62,182 nt of DNA. Source: a virus. Of this stretch, positions 13,749 through 22,140 are shown piece by piece (within the stretch, counting starts at the first letter, position 1; each line of letters begins with the position of its first letter). The stretch lies in the IMG/VR virus record IMGVR_UViG_3300046516_000574, positions 1 through 62,182 of that record; one strand, 5' to 3'. The notes below the pieces were generated by a model. The model was given only the letters and a program-made list of their open reading frames with translations, made no database searches and had not been told where the DNA came from. The position numbers were made by a program, and so were the translations under genes.

Positions 13749-14155
13749 TGACTGGGTTAGTTCAGAAGCTTGCGCATACGGAAGAGCCAGCCGCCGTGAT
13801 CTGGCGCGAACTGGGCAATGCGCTCGACGGCTTTGACATCGCCGCGCAGGGCGTCCTGATCGCCATGTACGAGCGACCGGACGACGTGAAGACGCAGGGC
13901 GGCATCCTCCTTCCCCACCAGCACGTCAAAGAGGACGAATATCAGAGCCGGGTCGCGCTGGTCGTGAAGCTTGGGCGCCGCGCCTTCACCGACGACGAAC
14001 ATGTGAAGTGGGACGGCTATCGCCTTGAGCCCGGCGACTGGGTCGCGCTGCGCGCCAGCGACGGCATGAAGCTGAACATTAAGGGCCTCCACTGCCGTCT
14101 GATCTCCGACGTCTATCTGAAATTGAAGATCCCTCACGCGGATGCGGTGTTCTGA
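13748..14155 (+). CDS. GroES-like co-chaperonin
   Basis: The 135-residue product has the Cpn10 layout. An N-terminal strand leads into GVLIAMYERPDDVKTQGGILLP, where the tip of the mobile loop and the following strand are recognisable. Then come YQSRVALVVKLGRRAF, a turn rich in Gly and Asp (LEPGDWVALRASDGMKL) and a final strand. It is about 35 residues longer than bacterial GroES, like T4 gp31 and other phage versions that enlarge the GroEL cage for capsid folding. It sits directly before the scaffold gene, which fits. No GroEL is encoded here, so host GroEL would be used. Confidence 0.8.
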   Translation: MTGLVQKLAHTEEPAAVIWRELGNALDGFDIAAQGVLIAMYERPDDVKTQGGILLPHQHVKEDEYQSRVALVVKLGRRAFTDDEHVKWDGYRLEPGDWVALRASDGMKLNIKGLHCRLISDVYLKLKIPHADAVF

Positions 14156-15111
14156 TGCCTGCCGACGACGACGACAACGCGAAAGTCCAGAAGGAACATG
14201 GTTCCTATTTTCAGGCCTCGACTGAAGAGGAAGATCCGCCCGAGGCGCGCTTCGATCCGATCGAAGTCGATCTGAGCAAACCGGACTCGAAGGGCGGCGA
14301 AAAGCCCGATACCGGCGCCGCCGCCGAGGAGCTGCGCGCCCAGCTAAGGCAGGCGCAGGATGCCGCCGCTGCGGCTCAGCGCGCGGCAAACGAGCAGGCC
14401 CAGAGGGCGATGGCCGCTGAACAGCGGGCGGCAGGCTCGACGGTCGGGATGATTGATTCGGCGCTTGAGGCCGCGCAATCGGTCGCCGCCAACGCCAAGG
14501 CCAAATTCCAAGCCGCGCTCGACGCCGCCGATCACGCCGTCGCCGCGCAGGCGCAGGAAGAACTCTCCGACGCGCGCCACAATCTGCTTCGCCTGCAAGA
14601 GCAGCGCGCAATGGCCGAGGCGCAGTTCCGCCAGCAGCAGCAAGCGCCGCAGCAAAGGCAGGCGCCGCAGCCGGTGAGCGTCGACGTGATCGCGCGCGAC
14701 CTCGTCAATGGCGGCTTCCCACGCTCGGCCGACTGGCTCCGCGCGCATTCCGACTGGGCGTCCCGCCCCGAGCTGCTGGACCGGATCGCGAAGGCCGACA
14801 ATCACCTCGTCGCCAATCGTGGACTGGTGCGCGAGTCGGATGACTATTTCGCCGCCTTGGAGCAGGAGCTTGGCATGGGCCAGCAGCGCCGTGGCGCGGA
14901 CTACGGCCAAGTGCGCCGCAATGCGCCCCCCGCTGCGCCAACTTCCAATGCAGGAGTGAGCCTGCGCACCGGCCAACCGCAGATGCGATCGCACGTCCCC
15001 CTCGATGCGAGACAGCGTGAGGCGGCGGAGCTGAGCGGTATGTCCGAGCGCGAATATGCGCAGGAGTTCGAAGCGGCCAGAGTGTCTGGCAAACTGATAG
15101 GCTACCGATGA
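14155..15111 (+). CDS. Capsid scaffolding protein (candidate)
   Basis: The ATG overlaps the co-chaperonin stop by one base. The 318-residue product has an acidic disordered N-terminus (MPADDDDN), a long Ala/Gln/Arg coiled coil (residues about 60-180), then VIARDLVNGGFPRSADWLRAHSDW and a basic, helical C-terminus (SEREYAQEFEAARVSGKL). Acidic, coiled-coil, highly helical proteins in this genomic slot are typical internal scaffolds, and a C-terminal helix usually contacts the major capsid protein. No protease motif is visible, so the scaffold is probably recycled, as in P22, not cleaved. Confidence 0.7.
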   Translation: MPADDDDNAKVQKEHGSYFQASTEEEDPPEARFDPIEVDLSKPDSKGGEKPDTGAAAEELRAQLRQAQDAAAAAQRAANEQAQRAMAAEQRAAGSTVGMIDSALEAAQSVAANAKAKFQAALDAADHAVAAQAQEELSDARHNLLRLQEQRAMAEAQFRQQQQAPQQRQAPQPVSVDVIARDLVNGGFPRSADWLRAHSDWASRPELLDRIAKADNHLVANRGLVRESDDYFAALEQELGMGQQRRGADYGQVRRNAPPAAPTSNAGVSLRTGQPQMRSHVPLDARQREAAELSGMSEREYAQEFEAARVSGKLIGYR

Positions 15112-15665
15112 GCGACATTAGCGCTATCCTCAACGGCCGGAATGGCAACAAGGAAACCGTCCGCAGCGAGGACGAGGTCGCGTCAGCCAAGCCTCAGATC
15201 GTTGATCACGAGGCTCGCGCTCGCGCCCGTGTCGCCGAGATCAAAGCGATCCACGGCGATGATGACTTCAGCGAGGTCTACGTCGACAAGTGGTACGCTG
15301 AAGCGCCTCCCGGTTGGATCTACAACTGGAAGACCCATAGCGTGTGGAACAAGGAATATCCCCAATATCTCGCCGCCACGCAGCACAACGGCTGGAGCCC
15401 GGTCCCCTCGCATCGAGTGCGCCACCTCCTCTATCCCGAGTATGACGCCGAGAACACGATCATCGACGGCATGATCCTGATGGAGCGGCCGAAGGAGATC
15501 AACGATCGGGTGAATACGCGCATGCTGCACAACGCGAGGGATGCCGTTCGCAACAGCGAGCGGAAGCTTGCGGAGACGCCGAGCGGCACTGCGCCGCGCA
15601 CCGCGTTCGCGGAAACCATGCCGAAGGTCAGGGGCCACACTGGGCCCGTCAGCATAGACGATTGA
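15108..15665 (+). CDS. Conserved phage head-region protein, function unknown
   Basis: The ATG overlaps the scaffold stop (ATGA). The 185-residue protein has a disordered N-terminus, a helix (HEARARARVAEIKAIHG) and an aromatic-rich core (VDKWYAEAPPGWIYNWKTHSVW, NGWSPVPSHRVRHL). It ends with IDGMILMERPKEINDRVNTRML. Proteins with this Trp/Tyr pattern and the MILMERPKE strand occur beside capsid genes in many environmental podoviruses. I recognise the type but know no assigned function. It may be a minor head protein or a capsid maturation factor. Confidence 0.65.
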   Translation: MSDISAILNGRNGNKETVRSEDEVASAKPQIVDHEARARARVAEIKAIHGDDDFSEVYVDKWYAEAPPGWIYNWKTHSVWNKEYPQYLAATQHNGWSPVPSHRVRHLLYPEYDAENTIIDGMILMERPKEINDRVNTRMLHNARDAVRNSERKLAETPSGTAPRTAFAETMPKVRGHTGPVSIDD

Positions 15666-15690
15666 CATAAATCGGTGATGTGCATTAAGA
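15662..15690 (+). promoter_or_regulatory. Candidate promoter for the capsid operon
   Basis: TTGACA (15662-15667) is a perfect -35 hexamer overlapping the previous stop. About 17 bases later lies a poor -10 (TTAAGA, 15685-15690). The 150-base gap that follows is the largest in the head module. It ends in CAGGAGAAGTTTGTC just before ATG 15816 and holds no other gene. High capsid expression would justify a promoter here, but the weak -10 keeps confidence low. Confidence 0.3.
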
Positions 15691-15815
15691 CTTGCGCTTA
15701 GGCGGAACCTTTTCCGACCTCGCGACTCCGTGGCGCTCTCGGGTTCGCGCACAATCCAAGCTCATCGGCGGCGCTCGCTTGATGGCAAACCTTCCTCCAA
15801 CAGGAGAAGTTTGTC

Positions 15816-16478
15816 ATGGCGAACGTGTTTGCCCCCTTCGGCTTCGCAGAGTCTCACCGTCTCGGCGCCGCGCCCAATTATCAGCTTGGCGGCGCTCGGC
15901 GCTACATCTCCGCCGCTAACGCCAATCCGATCTATTTTGGCGACCCCGTCATCCAATTGGCGACGGGTTTTATCGCGCAAGCGGCTGCGGCAGGCCAAGT
16001 CAGCGGCATCTTCGCAGGCTGCGAGTACATGTCGAAGTCGGCCAAGAAGGTCATCTGGAGTCCATGGTGGCCGGGCACGACGGGCGACATTACTCCGGGG
16101 ACCGGACAGAACGCTGGCTTCGATATCTTGGCCAAGGTCATTGACGATCCGCTGACTGTCTTCCGGGTCCAGACGAACGGTTCGTCCGCAGGCGGTTCAA
16201 ACCAGATGAACAACATCATCGGCATGAACGCCAGTTTCACCTTCGGGCTCTCTGGCGCCGCTCCCGGCACCAATCCGGCTCCCAATCAGATGAGCGGCAT
16301 CAGCAATGTCGCGCTCGATATTACGACCGCGCCTGCCGTGACCGCTACCCTTCCGTTCCGCATCCTCGACTTTATCCGCGAACCGCCCGGCGTGAACGGA
16401 ACCGATCTCACGAGCCCCTACCCGTGGGTATTCGTCACCTTCAACAATCAGGACTTCAAGACCCTAACCGGCATCTAA
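15816..16478 (+). CDS. Capsid-associated structural protein (candidate decoration protein)
   Basis: CAGGAGAAG lies seven bases before the ATG. The 220-residue product is beta-rich, small-residue-rich and neutral. It begins MANVFAPFGFAESHRLGAAP and contains ISAANANPIYFGDPVIQL, a barrel-like strand pattern seen in phage head decoration proteins. Immediate adjacency to the major capsid gene supports a role in capsid stabilisation. The C-terminal 40 residues (PYPWVFVTFNNQDF) may form the final strands. No cysteine pairs or enzyme motifs are seen. Confidence 0.65.
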   Translation: MANVFAPFGFAESHRLGAAPNYQLGGARRYISAANANPIYFGDPVIQLATGFIAQAAAAGQVSGIFAGCEYMSKSAKKVIWSPWWPGTTGDITPGTGQNAGFDILAKVIDDPLTVFRVQTNGSSAGGSNQMNNIIGMNASFTFGLSGAAPGTNPAPNQMSGISNVALDITTAPAVTATLPFRILDFIREPPGVNGTDLTSPYPWVFVTFNNQDFKTLTGI

Positions 16479-16527
16479 CAGAACGGCGACGGCCCTGTCC
16501 TGCCCGTCGCACTAGTGGAGAAGATCA

Positions 16528-17442
16528 ATGGCCGTCTCCGTCGCGCAGGCGTATGACCTTCTGTTTCCGGGTCTGCGCAAGGTTGCTGGCGAGTACAAGG
16601 ATCTCGACCGGATCTATCCCAAGATCTATCAGGTCGATAAGTCATACATGGCCGTGGAGCGTACAGCCTCCATGAGATTTCTCGGGTTGGCAGGTCTAAA
16701 GAACGAAGGCGCGCCAACTATATTTGATAATCAAGCTGGTGAACGGTATATCTACAATCAATACCATAAGGAGATCGGCTTAGGATACGCCTTCACCAGA
16801 AGAATGGTAGACGATAACCTTTATAAGAGGCAATGGCGACCGTCTAATCTTGGGCTACAGAAGTCATTCAACCAGACCAAGGAGATTTACGGGGCCACTC
16901 CACTCAACACCGCCACCACCTATGATCCGTCAGTGCTTGGCGATCAGGTTTCTCTCTGCAATCTAAACCATCCGATCGACGGCGGGGTGGTGCCGAACCG
17001 CTTCACGGTCGACATGGACCTCAACGAGGCCTCGCTGCTCAACGCGCAGGCTTCGATCCGAGGCCTCTTCCGCGACAACGCCGGTCTTCGCATGCAAGCC
17101 AGAGCGAAGCGGCTCGTCGTGCCGATCGCGCTTGAGCCAATAGCGATTCGGCTTTTGAAGACTGTTCTAAGACCGGGAACATCAGACAACGACGTTAACG
17201 CAATCTTGGAGACAAGCGGTGGTATTCCTGATGGCTATCTCGTCCACGACTACCTGACGTCGCCGACGTACTGGTTCGTAACCACCGATCAGGAAGGCCT
17301 GCTATACTTGCAGCGTGTCGCGTTCGAAATGTCAATGCAAGTAGACTTTACAACCGATAACCTACTGGTTAAGGGTTACGAGCGCTATAGTTTCGGATAC
17401 TATGACTGGCGAGCGATCTGGGGCTCGTTCCCGACGCAATAA
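16528..17442 (+). CDS. Major capsid protein (HK97 fold, Mu gpT-like)
   Basis: The 304-residue product has the order seen in gpT-type major head proteins: an N-terminal helix (VAQAYDLLFPGLRKVAGEY), then YHKEIGLGYAFTRRMVDDN, a loop with CNLNHPIDGG, and LVVPIALEPIAIRLLKTVL. It ends with YLTSPTYWFVTTDQEGLLYL and a C-terminal strand. The length is close to gpT and no N-terminal delta domain is present, which agrees with a separate scaffold gene. Codon use is mosaic: stretches near 16640-16900 and 17140-17440 use AGA, ATA, CTA and TTA codons that are rare in the flanking genes. Expression should be very high. Confidence 0.85.
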   Translation: MAVSVAQAYDLLFPGLRKVAGEYKDLDRIYPKIYQVDKSYMAVERTASMRFLGLAGLKNEGAPTIFDNQAGERYIYNQYHKEIGLGYAFTRRMVDDNLYKRQWRPSNLGLQKSFNQTKEIYGATPLNTATTYDPSVLGDQVSLCNLNHPIDGGVVPNRFTVDMDLNEASLLNAQASIRGLFRDNAGLRMQARAKRLVVPIALEPIAIRLLKTVLRPGTSDNDVNAILETSGGIPDGYLVHDYLTSPTYWFVTTDQEGLLYLQRVAFEMSMQVDFTTDNLLVKGYERYSFGYYDWRAIWGSFPTQ

Positions 17443-17454
17443 CTGAGGGATACT

Positions 17455-18738
17455 ATGGCCAAGGAATCATTTACTGGCCCGCTTATCGCCCTCGGTGGTC
17501 TGGTCGGGGGTCAGAGCTATACTCAGCCGGGGACATACGGCGGGGTAAATGTTGGCGGCCCGAAAGAATACTCGGACGAAATAGGCCCATCGATCTTCTG
17601 GGGCGGGGTGGCGATCCCGGCGTCGGGCGCTGTCGTCAGCAAGGACCGGACGGGCTCGGGCACGATCTCGTCGATTTACGCCGCTTTCCCCATCAGAACC
17701 GTCAACGCCATCCTCGCGGTGAGCGCTGGCGCGCTGACTGTCGCTGGCCCCGCATTGGCGGGCGTGCCGCTGGTGAACCTTGCGACTTACGCGGCCGGGC
17801 GCTCCCCCGGCGTCCCAGTGACCGTGAGTGGGGTCGCGACGACCGGAGTTGCGATCGACACCGGCATCGACACCGCGACTTGGGTTGCGGCCACTGGCGT
17901 TTGCACGTTGGGCGCCCCGAGCGTCGCCGCTAATACATGGCGCTATCAGGTCGGACAGTGGGTCTGCCTTCTGAATGGCGGCGCGAGCGGCGCGGCGCGG
18001 ATGACGCAGATCACGGCTATAGGCACCGGCACGATCACGGTGAGCCCGCTGCCCGCATCCAACGCCACCGGCCAGATCGCCCTCACCAACCGCTTTAACC
18101 CCAATCTCTACGGCACAGCCACCCCACCGAGTTCGATCTCCTCGATGGCGGCGGCCGGTACAGCGCGCATTCTGATTCCCGAGTGCGGCAACACGCGCGG
18201 CATTGGCATCCTCGGCTCGGCATCAGGCGTGGCGACCATCTTCGACGTTGTCGGCATCGGCGCCTTTGGCCAGATCCAAACCGAGACAATCACCGGACCT
18301 GTTGGGGCGCTGACGACCTACAGCAAGAAAACCTACGACATGATCATCTCGGTCACGCCGAGGACATCTGACGCTCACAACTACACTGTGAATACGAGCG
18401 ACATCATTGGTCTGCCGCTTTCGGTCATGGACGCCAGCAGCCTCGTCGCTGTTTCGCTCGGCGGCACGGCGGCGGTCGCTGGCACCAATTTCATCGTCAT
18501 CCCGGCCGATTTAACCAATCCGCCGGTCGGTATAACGACCACGGGAACCTCGACGGGTGACCCGCGCGGCGCGATTCAGGTTGGCGCCGCAGGGCCTGCG
18601 GCAACGACCCCCGGAACGCCCATGGCAGCCTTCAATGGGACGCTGGTGCTGGCCATTGACCAGAGGCTCAACCCCTTGCAAGTCGCGCTCGCAACGACGA
18701 TCAATCCGGGTCCGCTGGCTGGCGTGGCGACGGTTTAA
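17455..18738 (+). CDS. Beta-rich structural protein (427 residues)
   Basis: Starts twelve bases after the capsid stop. The product is Gly/Ala/Thr-rich with many short strands and almost no charged residues, typical of a virion surface protein. It contains VSGVATTGVAIDTGIDTATW and a strand-turn series in the last 150 residues. No lectin or enzymatic signature is clear. Placement directly after the capsid gene suggests a head fibre or second decoration protein, and a tail role is also possible. Confidence 0.6.
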   Translation: MAKESFTGPLIALGGLVGGQSYTQPGTYGGVNVGGPKEYSDEIGPSIFWGGVAIPASGAVVSKDRTGSGTISSIYAAFPIRTVNAILAVSAGALTVAGPALAGVPLVNLATYAAGRSPGVPVTVSGVATTGVAIDTGIDTATWVAATGVCTLGAPSVAANTWRYQVGQWVCLLNGGASGAARMTQITAIGTGTITVSPLPASNATGQIALTNRFNPNLYGTATPPSSISSMAAAGTARILIPECGNTRGIGILGSASGVATIFDVVGIGAFGQIQTETITGPVGALTTYSKKTYDMIISVTPRTSDAHNYTVNTSDIIGLPLSVMDASSLVAVSLGGTAAVAGTNFIVIPADLTNPPVGITTTGTSTGDPRGAIQVGAAGPAATTPGTPMAAFNGTLVLAIDQRLNPLQVALATTINPGPLAGVATV

Positions 18739-18748
18739 GGAGGCTTTT

Positions 18749-19141
18749 ATGCGAGGCGAATCAGATCGCGAGTGCAGGGCCAAGGGCGGCGTCGTCTTCG
18801 CCGGGAAAGGCTCTGTCCCGCTCAAGATTTTCAAGGGCAAGCGTTCACCCAACGCTCCCGACGCGAGCCTGAAGCGCGGCGGCGGCCCTCTGTTCCGCAA
18901 GCGCGGCGGGCGGCTCCCCGAGGCCTTCAAGGAACACGAGGGCGACCCCGAGGAGGGGCGCGAGGACAAGGCGACAGGCGGAGCCATCTCGGGCGCGAGC
19001 GCCAAGCCGAGCATGGGCCGAGCAGGCCGTAGGAGCGGGGGCGCGTGCGGCAAGGCCGATCTCAAGCCCCTGACCCATCCAGAATACCCTTCGATGCCGA
19101 AGGGAACGAAGCTCATGGGCGAAAGCGAAAAGGTTCCCTGA
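18749..19141 (+). CDS. Small basic Gly/Arg protein carrying the recurrent motif
   Basis: ATG 18749 has AAGGAGGCTTTT immediately upstream, which decides the start over an open frame that extends further back. The 130-residue product is basic and disordered (KGGVVFAGKGSVPLKIFKGK, RGGGPLFRKRGGRLPEAFKE). It carries ATGGAISGASAKPSMGRAGR and then RSGGACGKA. This tail is closely related to the ends of the proteins at 2251-2484 and in 11734-13539. It is probably a minor virion component that interacts with the same partner as those proteins. Confidence 0.65.
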   Translation: MRGESDRECRAKGGVVFAGKGSVPLKIFKGKRSPNAPDASLKRGGGPLFRKRGGRLPEAFKEHEGDPEEGREDKATGGAISGASAKPSMGRAGRRSGGACGKADLKPLTHPEYPSMPKGTKLMGESEKVP

Positions 19142-19199
19142 TTTTTCTTGTCCCCTCTACCTCACACCGACAGGGGATCTTTTCGTCGAACCTATCAGG

Positions 19200-19236
19200 C
19201 GCCGCCGTCTTCACCCGATGACGGCGGCGGTTTCAT
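19200..19236 (+). terminator. Candidate rho-independent terminator hairpin
   Basis: A perfect 10-bp GC-rich stem (CGCCGCCGTC at 19200-19209 against GACGGCGGCG at 19220-19229) encloses a 10-base loop. A weak tail, GTTTCAT, follows. A second, smaller stem (TCCCCT/AGGGGA, 19151-19177) followed by TCTTTT lies just upstream. Either could end the head operon, since both fall in the 113-base gap before the next gene. Confidence 0.45.
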
Positions 19237-19254
19237 AATGAGGGAGCACCAGAA

Positions 19255-19473
19255 ATGATCGGCGCGCTCATCACCCTCGTCGTCTACATCATCGTCTTCG
19301 GACTGATATGGTGGCTAGTCACTTACTTGTTGGGCCTGTTTCCCCTCCCTGAACCGGCCCCGCGAGTGATCCAAGCGATCCTAGCCATCGTGTTGGTCCT
19401 CTTTTTAATCGGGGTGATCATGTCGGTGCTCGGCGGCGGCGACCTCGGCTTCCCCGTCATCAGGTTGAGGTAA
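19255..19473 (+). CDS. Two-helix membrane protein, holin-like size
   Basis: AGGGAGCACCAGAA precedes the ATG. The 72-residue product has two clear membrane helices (about residues 5-28 and 38-60) separated by LFPLPEPAPR, and a basic C-terminus. Similar IWWLVTYLL...PLPEPAPR proteins recur in alphaproteobacterial phages, from memory, without proven function. It is a possible class II holin by topology. However, it lies among structural genes and far from the endolysin at 57465, so the call stays open. Confidence 0.6.
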   Translation: MIGALITLVVYIIVFGLIWWLVTYLLGLFPLPEPAPRVIQAILAIVLVLFLIGVIMSVLGGGDLGFPVIRLR

Positions 19474-19477
19474 CCCC

Positions 19478-20146
19478 ATGCGCCCGATCTCAGTCACTCT
19501 TGGGCCCTACGCTGCTGGCGTCGCCACCAGCGTTGCGACTGCGCAAACGCTGACCGGGTCCCCGCCGCTCTCGTTCGCGATCAATGGCACTCTGGCAAGC
19601 GGCGGAGCGGCGACCCTCGACAATCCCCGTCAAGTTCTCATCACGTCGGCGGGCAATGACAGCGGCGTCTTCTTCACGGTCAGCGGCACCGGCCCCAGTG
19701 GTCCGATGAGCGAGACGGTGCGCGGGGCCAATGCTGGCGCGGTGCTGACCAACAATCTCTTCAAGACGGTTTACGCCGTCTCGGCGAGCAATTCCACGTC
19801 CAGCGTGACGATCGGCACGGCGTCGGCGCCTTGGTACAGCCCGCTGATCCGGCTGGACGAATGGGCGAACTCCCAAGTCGGGGGTCAGGTGGTGGCTACC
19901 GGCACGGTCACCTACACCATTCAGACAAGCTTCGATGAGGGACCGGATTCGCTCGTCAATCCGATCCCAATCTCTTCGATGGTTTGGGATACCAGCACGG
20001 CGATCGGCCTGCCTGCGGCGGCGGGAACCGCGACGGCCTCATTCGCGCTGACGGTTACGCCGGTATGGATCAGGCTCGTGCTTAACGCCACCAGCACCGG
20101 CTCGGTGCGGATGACCGTGACGCAATATAACGTCGTGAACGCATAG
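19478..20146 (+). CDS. Beta-rich virion protein
   Basis: The 222-residue product is Ser/Thr/Gly-rich, with SGVFFTVSGTGPSGPMSETV and VTYTIQTSFDEGPDS segments typical of beta-sandwich surface proteins of phage heads or tails. It lacks cysteine, and charged residues are sparse. The gene follows the small membrane protein by four bases and begins a long run of structural genes. The function is probably structural; a finer call is not possible. Confidence 0.6.
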   Translation: MRPISVTLGPYAAGVATSVATAQTLTGSPPLSFAINGTLASGGAATLDNPRQVLITSAGNDSGVFFTVSGTGPSGPMSETVRGANAGAVLTNNLFKTVYAVSASNSTSSVTIGTASAPWYSPLIRLDEWANSQVGGQVVATGTVTYTIQTSFDEGPDSLVNPIPISSMVWDTSTAIGLPAAAGTATASFALTVTPVWIRLVLNATSTGSVRMTVTQYNVVNA

Positions 20147-20169
20147 GGTCGTACGATAGGAACGGGGCG

Positions 20170-20568
20170 ATGGCCTTTCAGTATGGCGCGACGCTGCGGA
20201 ACAATCAGGTTTCGCAGATCCAAACCACGGTCGGCAGCACCAGCACTTTGGTGTTCTACACCGGCGCCCAACCGGCCAATTGCGCCGCCTCGCCGACTGG
20301 AAGCGTGCTGGCTACGATCACGCTGCCGAGCACGTTCCTGACCTCATCAGGCGGCGTGGCGACATTATTTGGGTCGTGGGCCACGACCGGGAGCGGCTCG
20401 GGCAATGCCGGGTACTTCCGCATCCTAGACGGCTCGTCGGTTTGCCATGTGCAGGGGAGCGTAACGGCCACTGGCCTTGGCGGTGACATGACCCTCAACA
20501 GCGTCGTCATCGGGATCACCCAGCCAGTCAGCGTGACTACGTTCAGCGTCACCGCTGGCAATTCCTAA
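20170..20568 (+). CDS. Small phage structural protein
   Basis: The 132-residue product opens MAFQYGATLRNNQVSQI and contains YFRILDGSSVCHVQGSVTATG and then LGGDMTLNSVVIGITQPV. This strand pattern recurs in short tail- or fibre-associated phage proteins of unknown function. A copy of the palindrome TCGTACGA (20149-20156) sits in the 23-base gap just upstream of its AACGGGGCG leader. That is the only copy of the palindrome in an intergenic position. Confidence 0.6.
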   Translation: MAFQYGATLRNNQVSQIQTTVGSTSTLVFYTGAQPANCAASPTGSVLATITLPSTFLTSSGGVATLFGSWATTGSGSGNAGYFRILDGSSVCHVQGSVTATGLGGDMTLNSVVIGITQPVSVTTFSVTAGNS

Positions 20569-20580
20569 AGCGAGGACGCC

Positions 20581-21147
20581 GTGGCCGTCGTCCAGACGAT
20601 TAGACGGGGACGGCCCCCTTCGTTCGTCGAAGAGGTCGGGAACGTCACCTCGGTCCACCGTGGCGGCACGATCAGCATCGTCCCTGCCGGTATTATAGTC
20701 TACAACCTACTCGCCGATCCGGGGACGTATACGGTCACCGCTGGCGACGCCACGCTGGCCTATCATCCAGCCGTCATAACCGGCGGGTTGAGCTTTACCC
20801 AAGCGCCGCAGACGGTCGTGGCGACTGGCAACGTGACGTTTGGCGGGACGGTAACCGGCTCGCTGAACCTCAATCAGGCGCCACAGACGATCGTGGCGAC
20901 CGGCAGCGTGACGCCTTTGGGGCCAGCAACCGGCGCGCTGAGCCTCAATCAGGCCGACCAGACCCTGCTCGCGACCGGCAACGTGACGTTCACGGGGACG
21001 ATAATCGGGACGCTCGCCGTCGCTCAGATGGCGCAGTCGCTCGCGGCGTCTGGCATTGTGAATCCGTCAGGTTCCGGCTACAAATTCAGCAGGATGCGTA
21101 GTCCTGTAGGGGCCCGAAGCGGCTCTCGACAGCAGGATCTGACATGA
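20581..21147 (+). CDS. Repeat-containing tail protein sharing its N-terminal module with 26805-28064
   Basis: The start is a GTG (AVVQTIRRGRPPSF). Residues 1-65 match the start of the product of 26805-28064 almost position for position (TSVHRGGTISIVPA, LLADPGTYTVTAGDATLAY). They are followed by four repeats of about 25 residues of the form LxxxQAxQTxxATGxVTxxG (residues about 70-165) and a basic C-terminus. The repeats look like stacked beta elements of a fibre shaft. The shared N-terminus probably anchors both proteins to the same virion site. Confidence 0.65.
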   Translation: MAVVQTIRRGRPPSFVEEVGNVTSVHRGGTISIVPAGIIVYNLLADPGTYTVTAGDATLAYHPAVITGGLSFTQAPQTVVATGNVTFGGTVTGSLNLNQAPQTIVATGSVTPLGPATGALSLNQADQTLLATGNVTFTGTIIGTLAVAQMAQSLAASGIVNPSGSGYKFSRMRSPVGARSGSRQQDLT

Positions 21148-22130
21148 CGCTCATTTATCAAGGAACGCCGTTCAATCAGACGTTCATCCTCGTCTCGTCG
21201 GCGGATCACATTTCGCCGATTCTCGGCGCCACGCCGACTGTCAGCATCTCAAAAAACGCCGCCGCCTTTGCCTCGCCAGACGGGACCATCAGCGAAATCG
21301 GATCAGGCTGGTACGCAATCGCCCTCACCGGGGTCGACACTAATACCGTTGGCGATCTGTCCTTCCACATAACGGCGACCGGGGCCGATCCCACAGATTT
21401 CGCCAATCAGATTATTCCCCTCCCGCCGACGCCAACGCCTCCCAGTCCAGAGCCTTCTTCTCCCTTTTCCTTCGCGCCCTCCGTCGGCGAGTGCGTCCTC
21501 AACGGGCTCAGCCGCATCCAGATCCGAGGCCCTATGGTCAAGACGGCCATGCTTCAGATGGCCAGCCTAGAAGCCAACCTGATGCAAGTCGAATGGTCGA
21601 ACCGGGGACCGAACCTCTGGACGGTCGACGCGCAGGAGGTCGACACCGTCCCCGGCTATGGGACTTACTCCGTCGATCCCTCGACGATCGCCGTCCTTGA
21701 GGTGACGCTCGGTCAGGGCGACCCGCCGAATGAAACCGAGATCATGCTGACCTCGATCAGCCGCACCGAATACATGTCTTACCCGAACAAGCAGTTGCGG
21801 GGGCGCCCGACCGTCTACTGGTACGACATCCTGATCTCGCCGACGATCACCCTGTGGCCGGTCCCTGACCGGGTCTACCATCTGCACTTCAGCCGCTACC
21901 GGCAACAGATGGACGCGACGATGCGCAACGCTGGCAATTTCGATGCGCCTTACCGCTGGCTCGACGCTTGCTGCGCGGCGTTGGCGCACCGGCTCGCGCG
22001 CCACTATGCCCCGGCGCTGGAACAGCAGCGCAAGGCCGACTACAACGAGGCGTATGAACATGCCGCCAGCCGCGACAAGGAAAACGCTCCGATCTATCTC
22101 TCGCCAATGATCGAATACTACAACCCGTGA
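21144..22130 (+). CDS. Neck/fibre-adaptor protein with adaptor-like C-terminal domain
   Basis: The ATG overlaps the previous stop. Residues 1-95 form a BppU-like strand domain (GTPFNQTFILVSSADHISPI, ISEIGSGWYAIALTGVDTNT). A Pro-rich linker follows (PTPTPPSPEPSSP). Residues 115-328 resemble the helical adaptor family used between portal and tail (LNGLSRIQIRGPMVKTA, RPTVYWYDILISPTITLWPV, YRWLDACCAALAHRLARHY). A second adaptor-like gene lies at 33754-34494. This one may link fibres to the neck. Confidence 0.65.
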   Translation: MTLIYQGTPFNQTFILVSSADHISPILGATPTVSISKNAAAFASPDGTISEIGSGWYAIALTGVDTNTVGDLSFHITATGADPTDFANQIIPLPPTPTPPSPEPSSPFSFAPSVGECVLNGLSRIQIRGPMVKTAMLQMASLEANLMQVEWSNRGPNLWTVDAQEVDTVPGYGTYSVDPSTIAVLEVTLGQGDPPNETEIMLTSISRTEYMSYPNKQLRGRPTVYWYDILISPTITLWPVPDRVYHLHFSRYRQQMDATMRNAGNFDAPYRWLDACCAALAHRLARHYAPALEQQRKADYNEAYEHAASRDKENAPIYLSPMIEYYNP

Positions 22131-22140
22131 GGAGGGTTAG

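Noticed and set aside
18557-18748. Longer N-terminus for the small basic protein at 18749
   Set aside because: The open frame extends back into the 17455-18738 gene, but AAGGAGG lies directly before ATG 18749 and the upstream residues look like out-of-frame translation.
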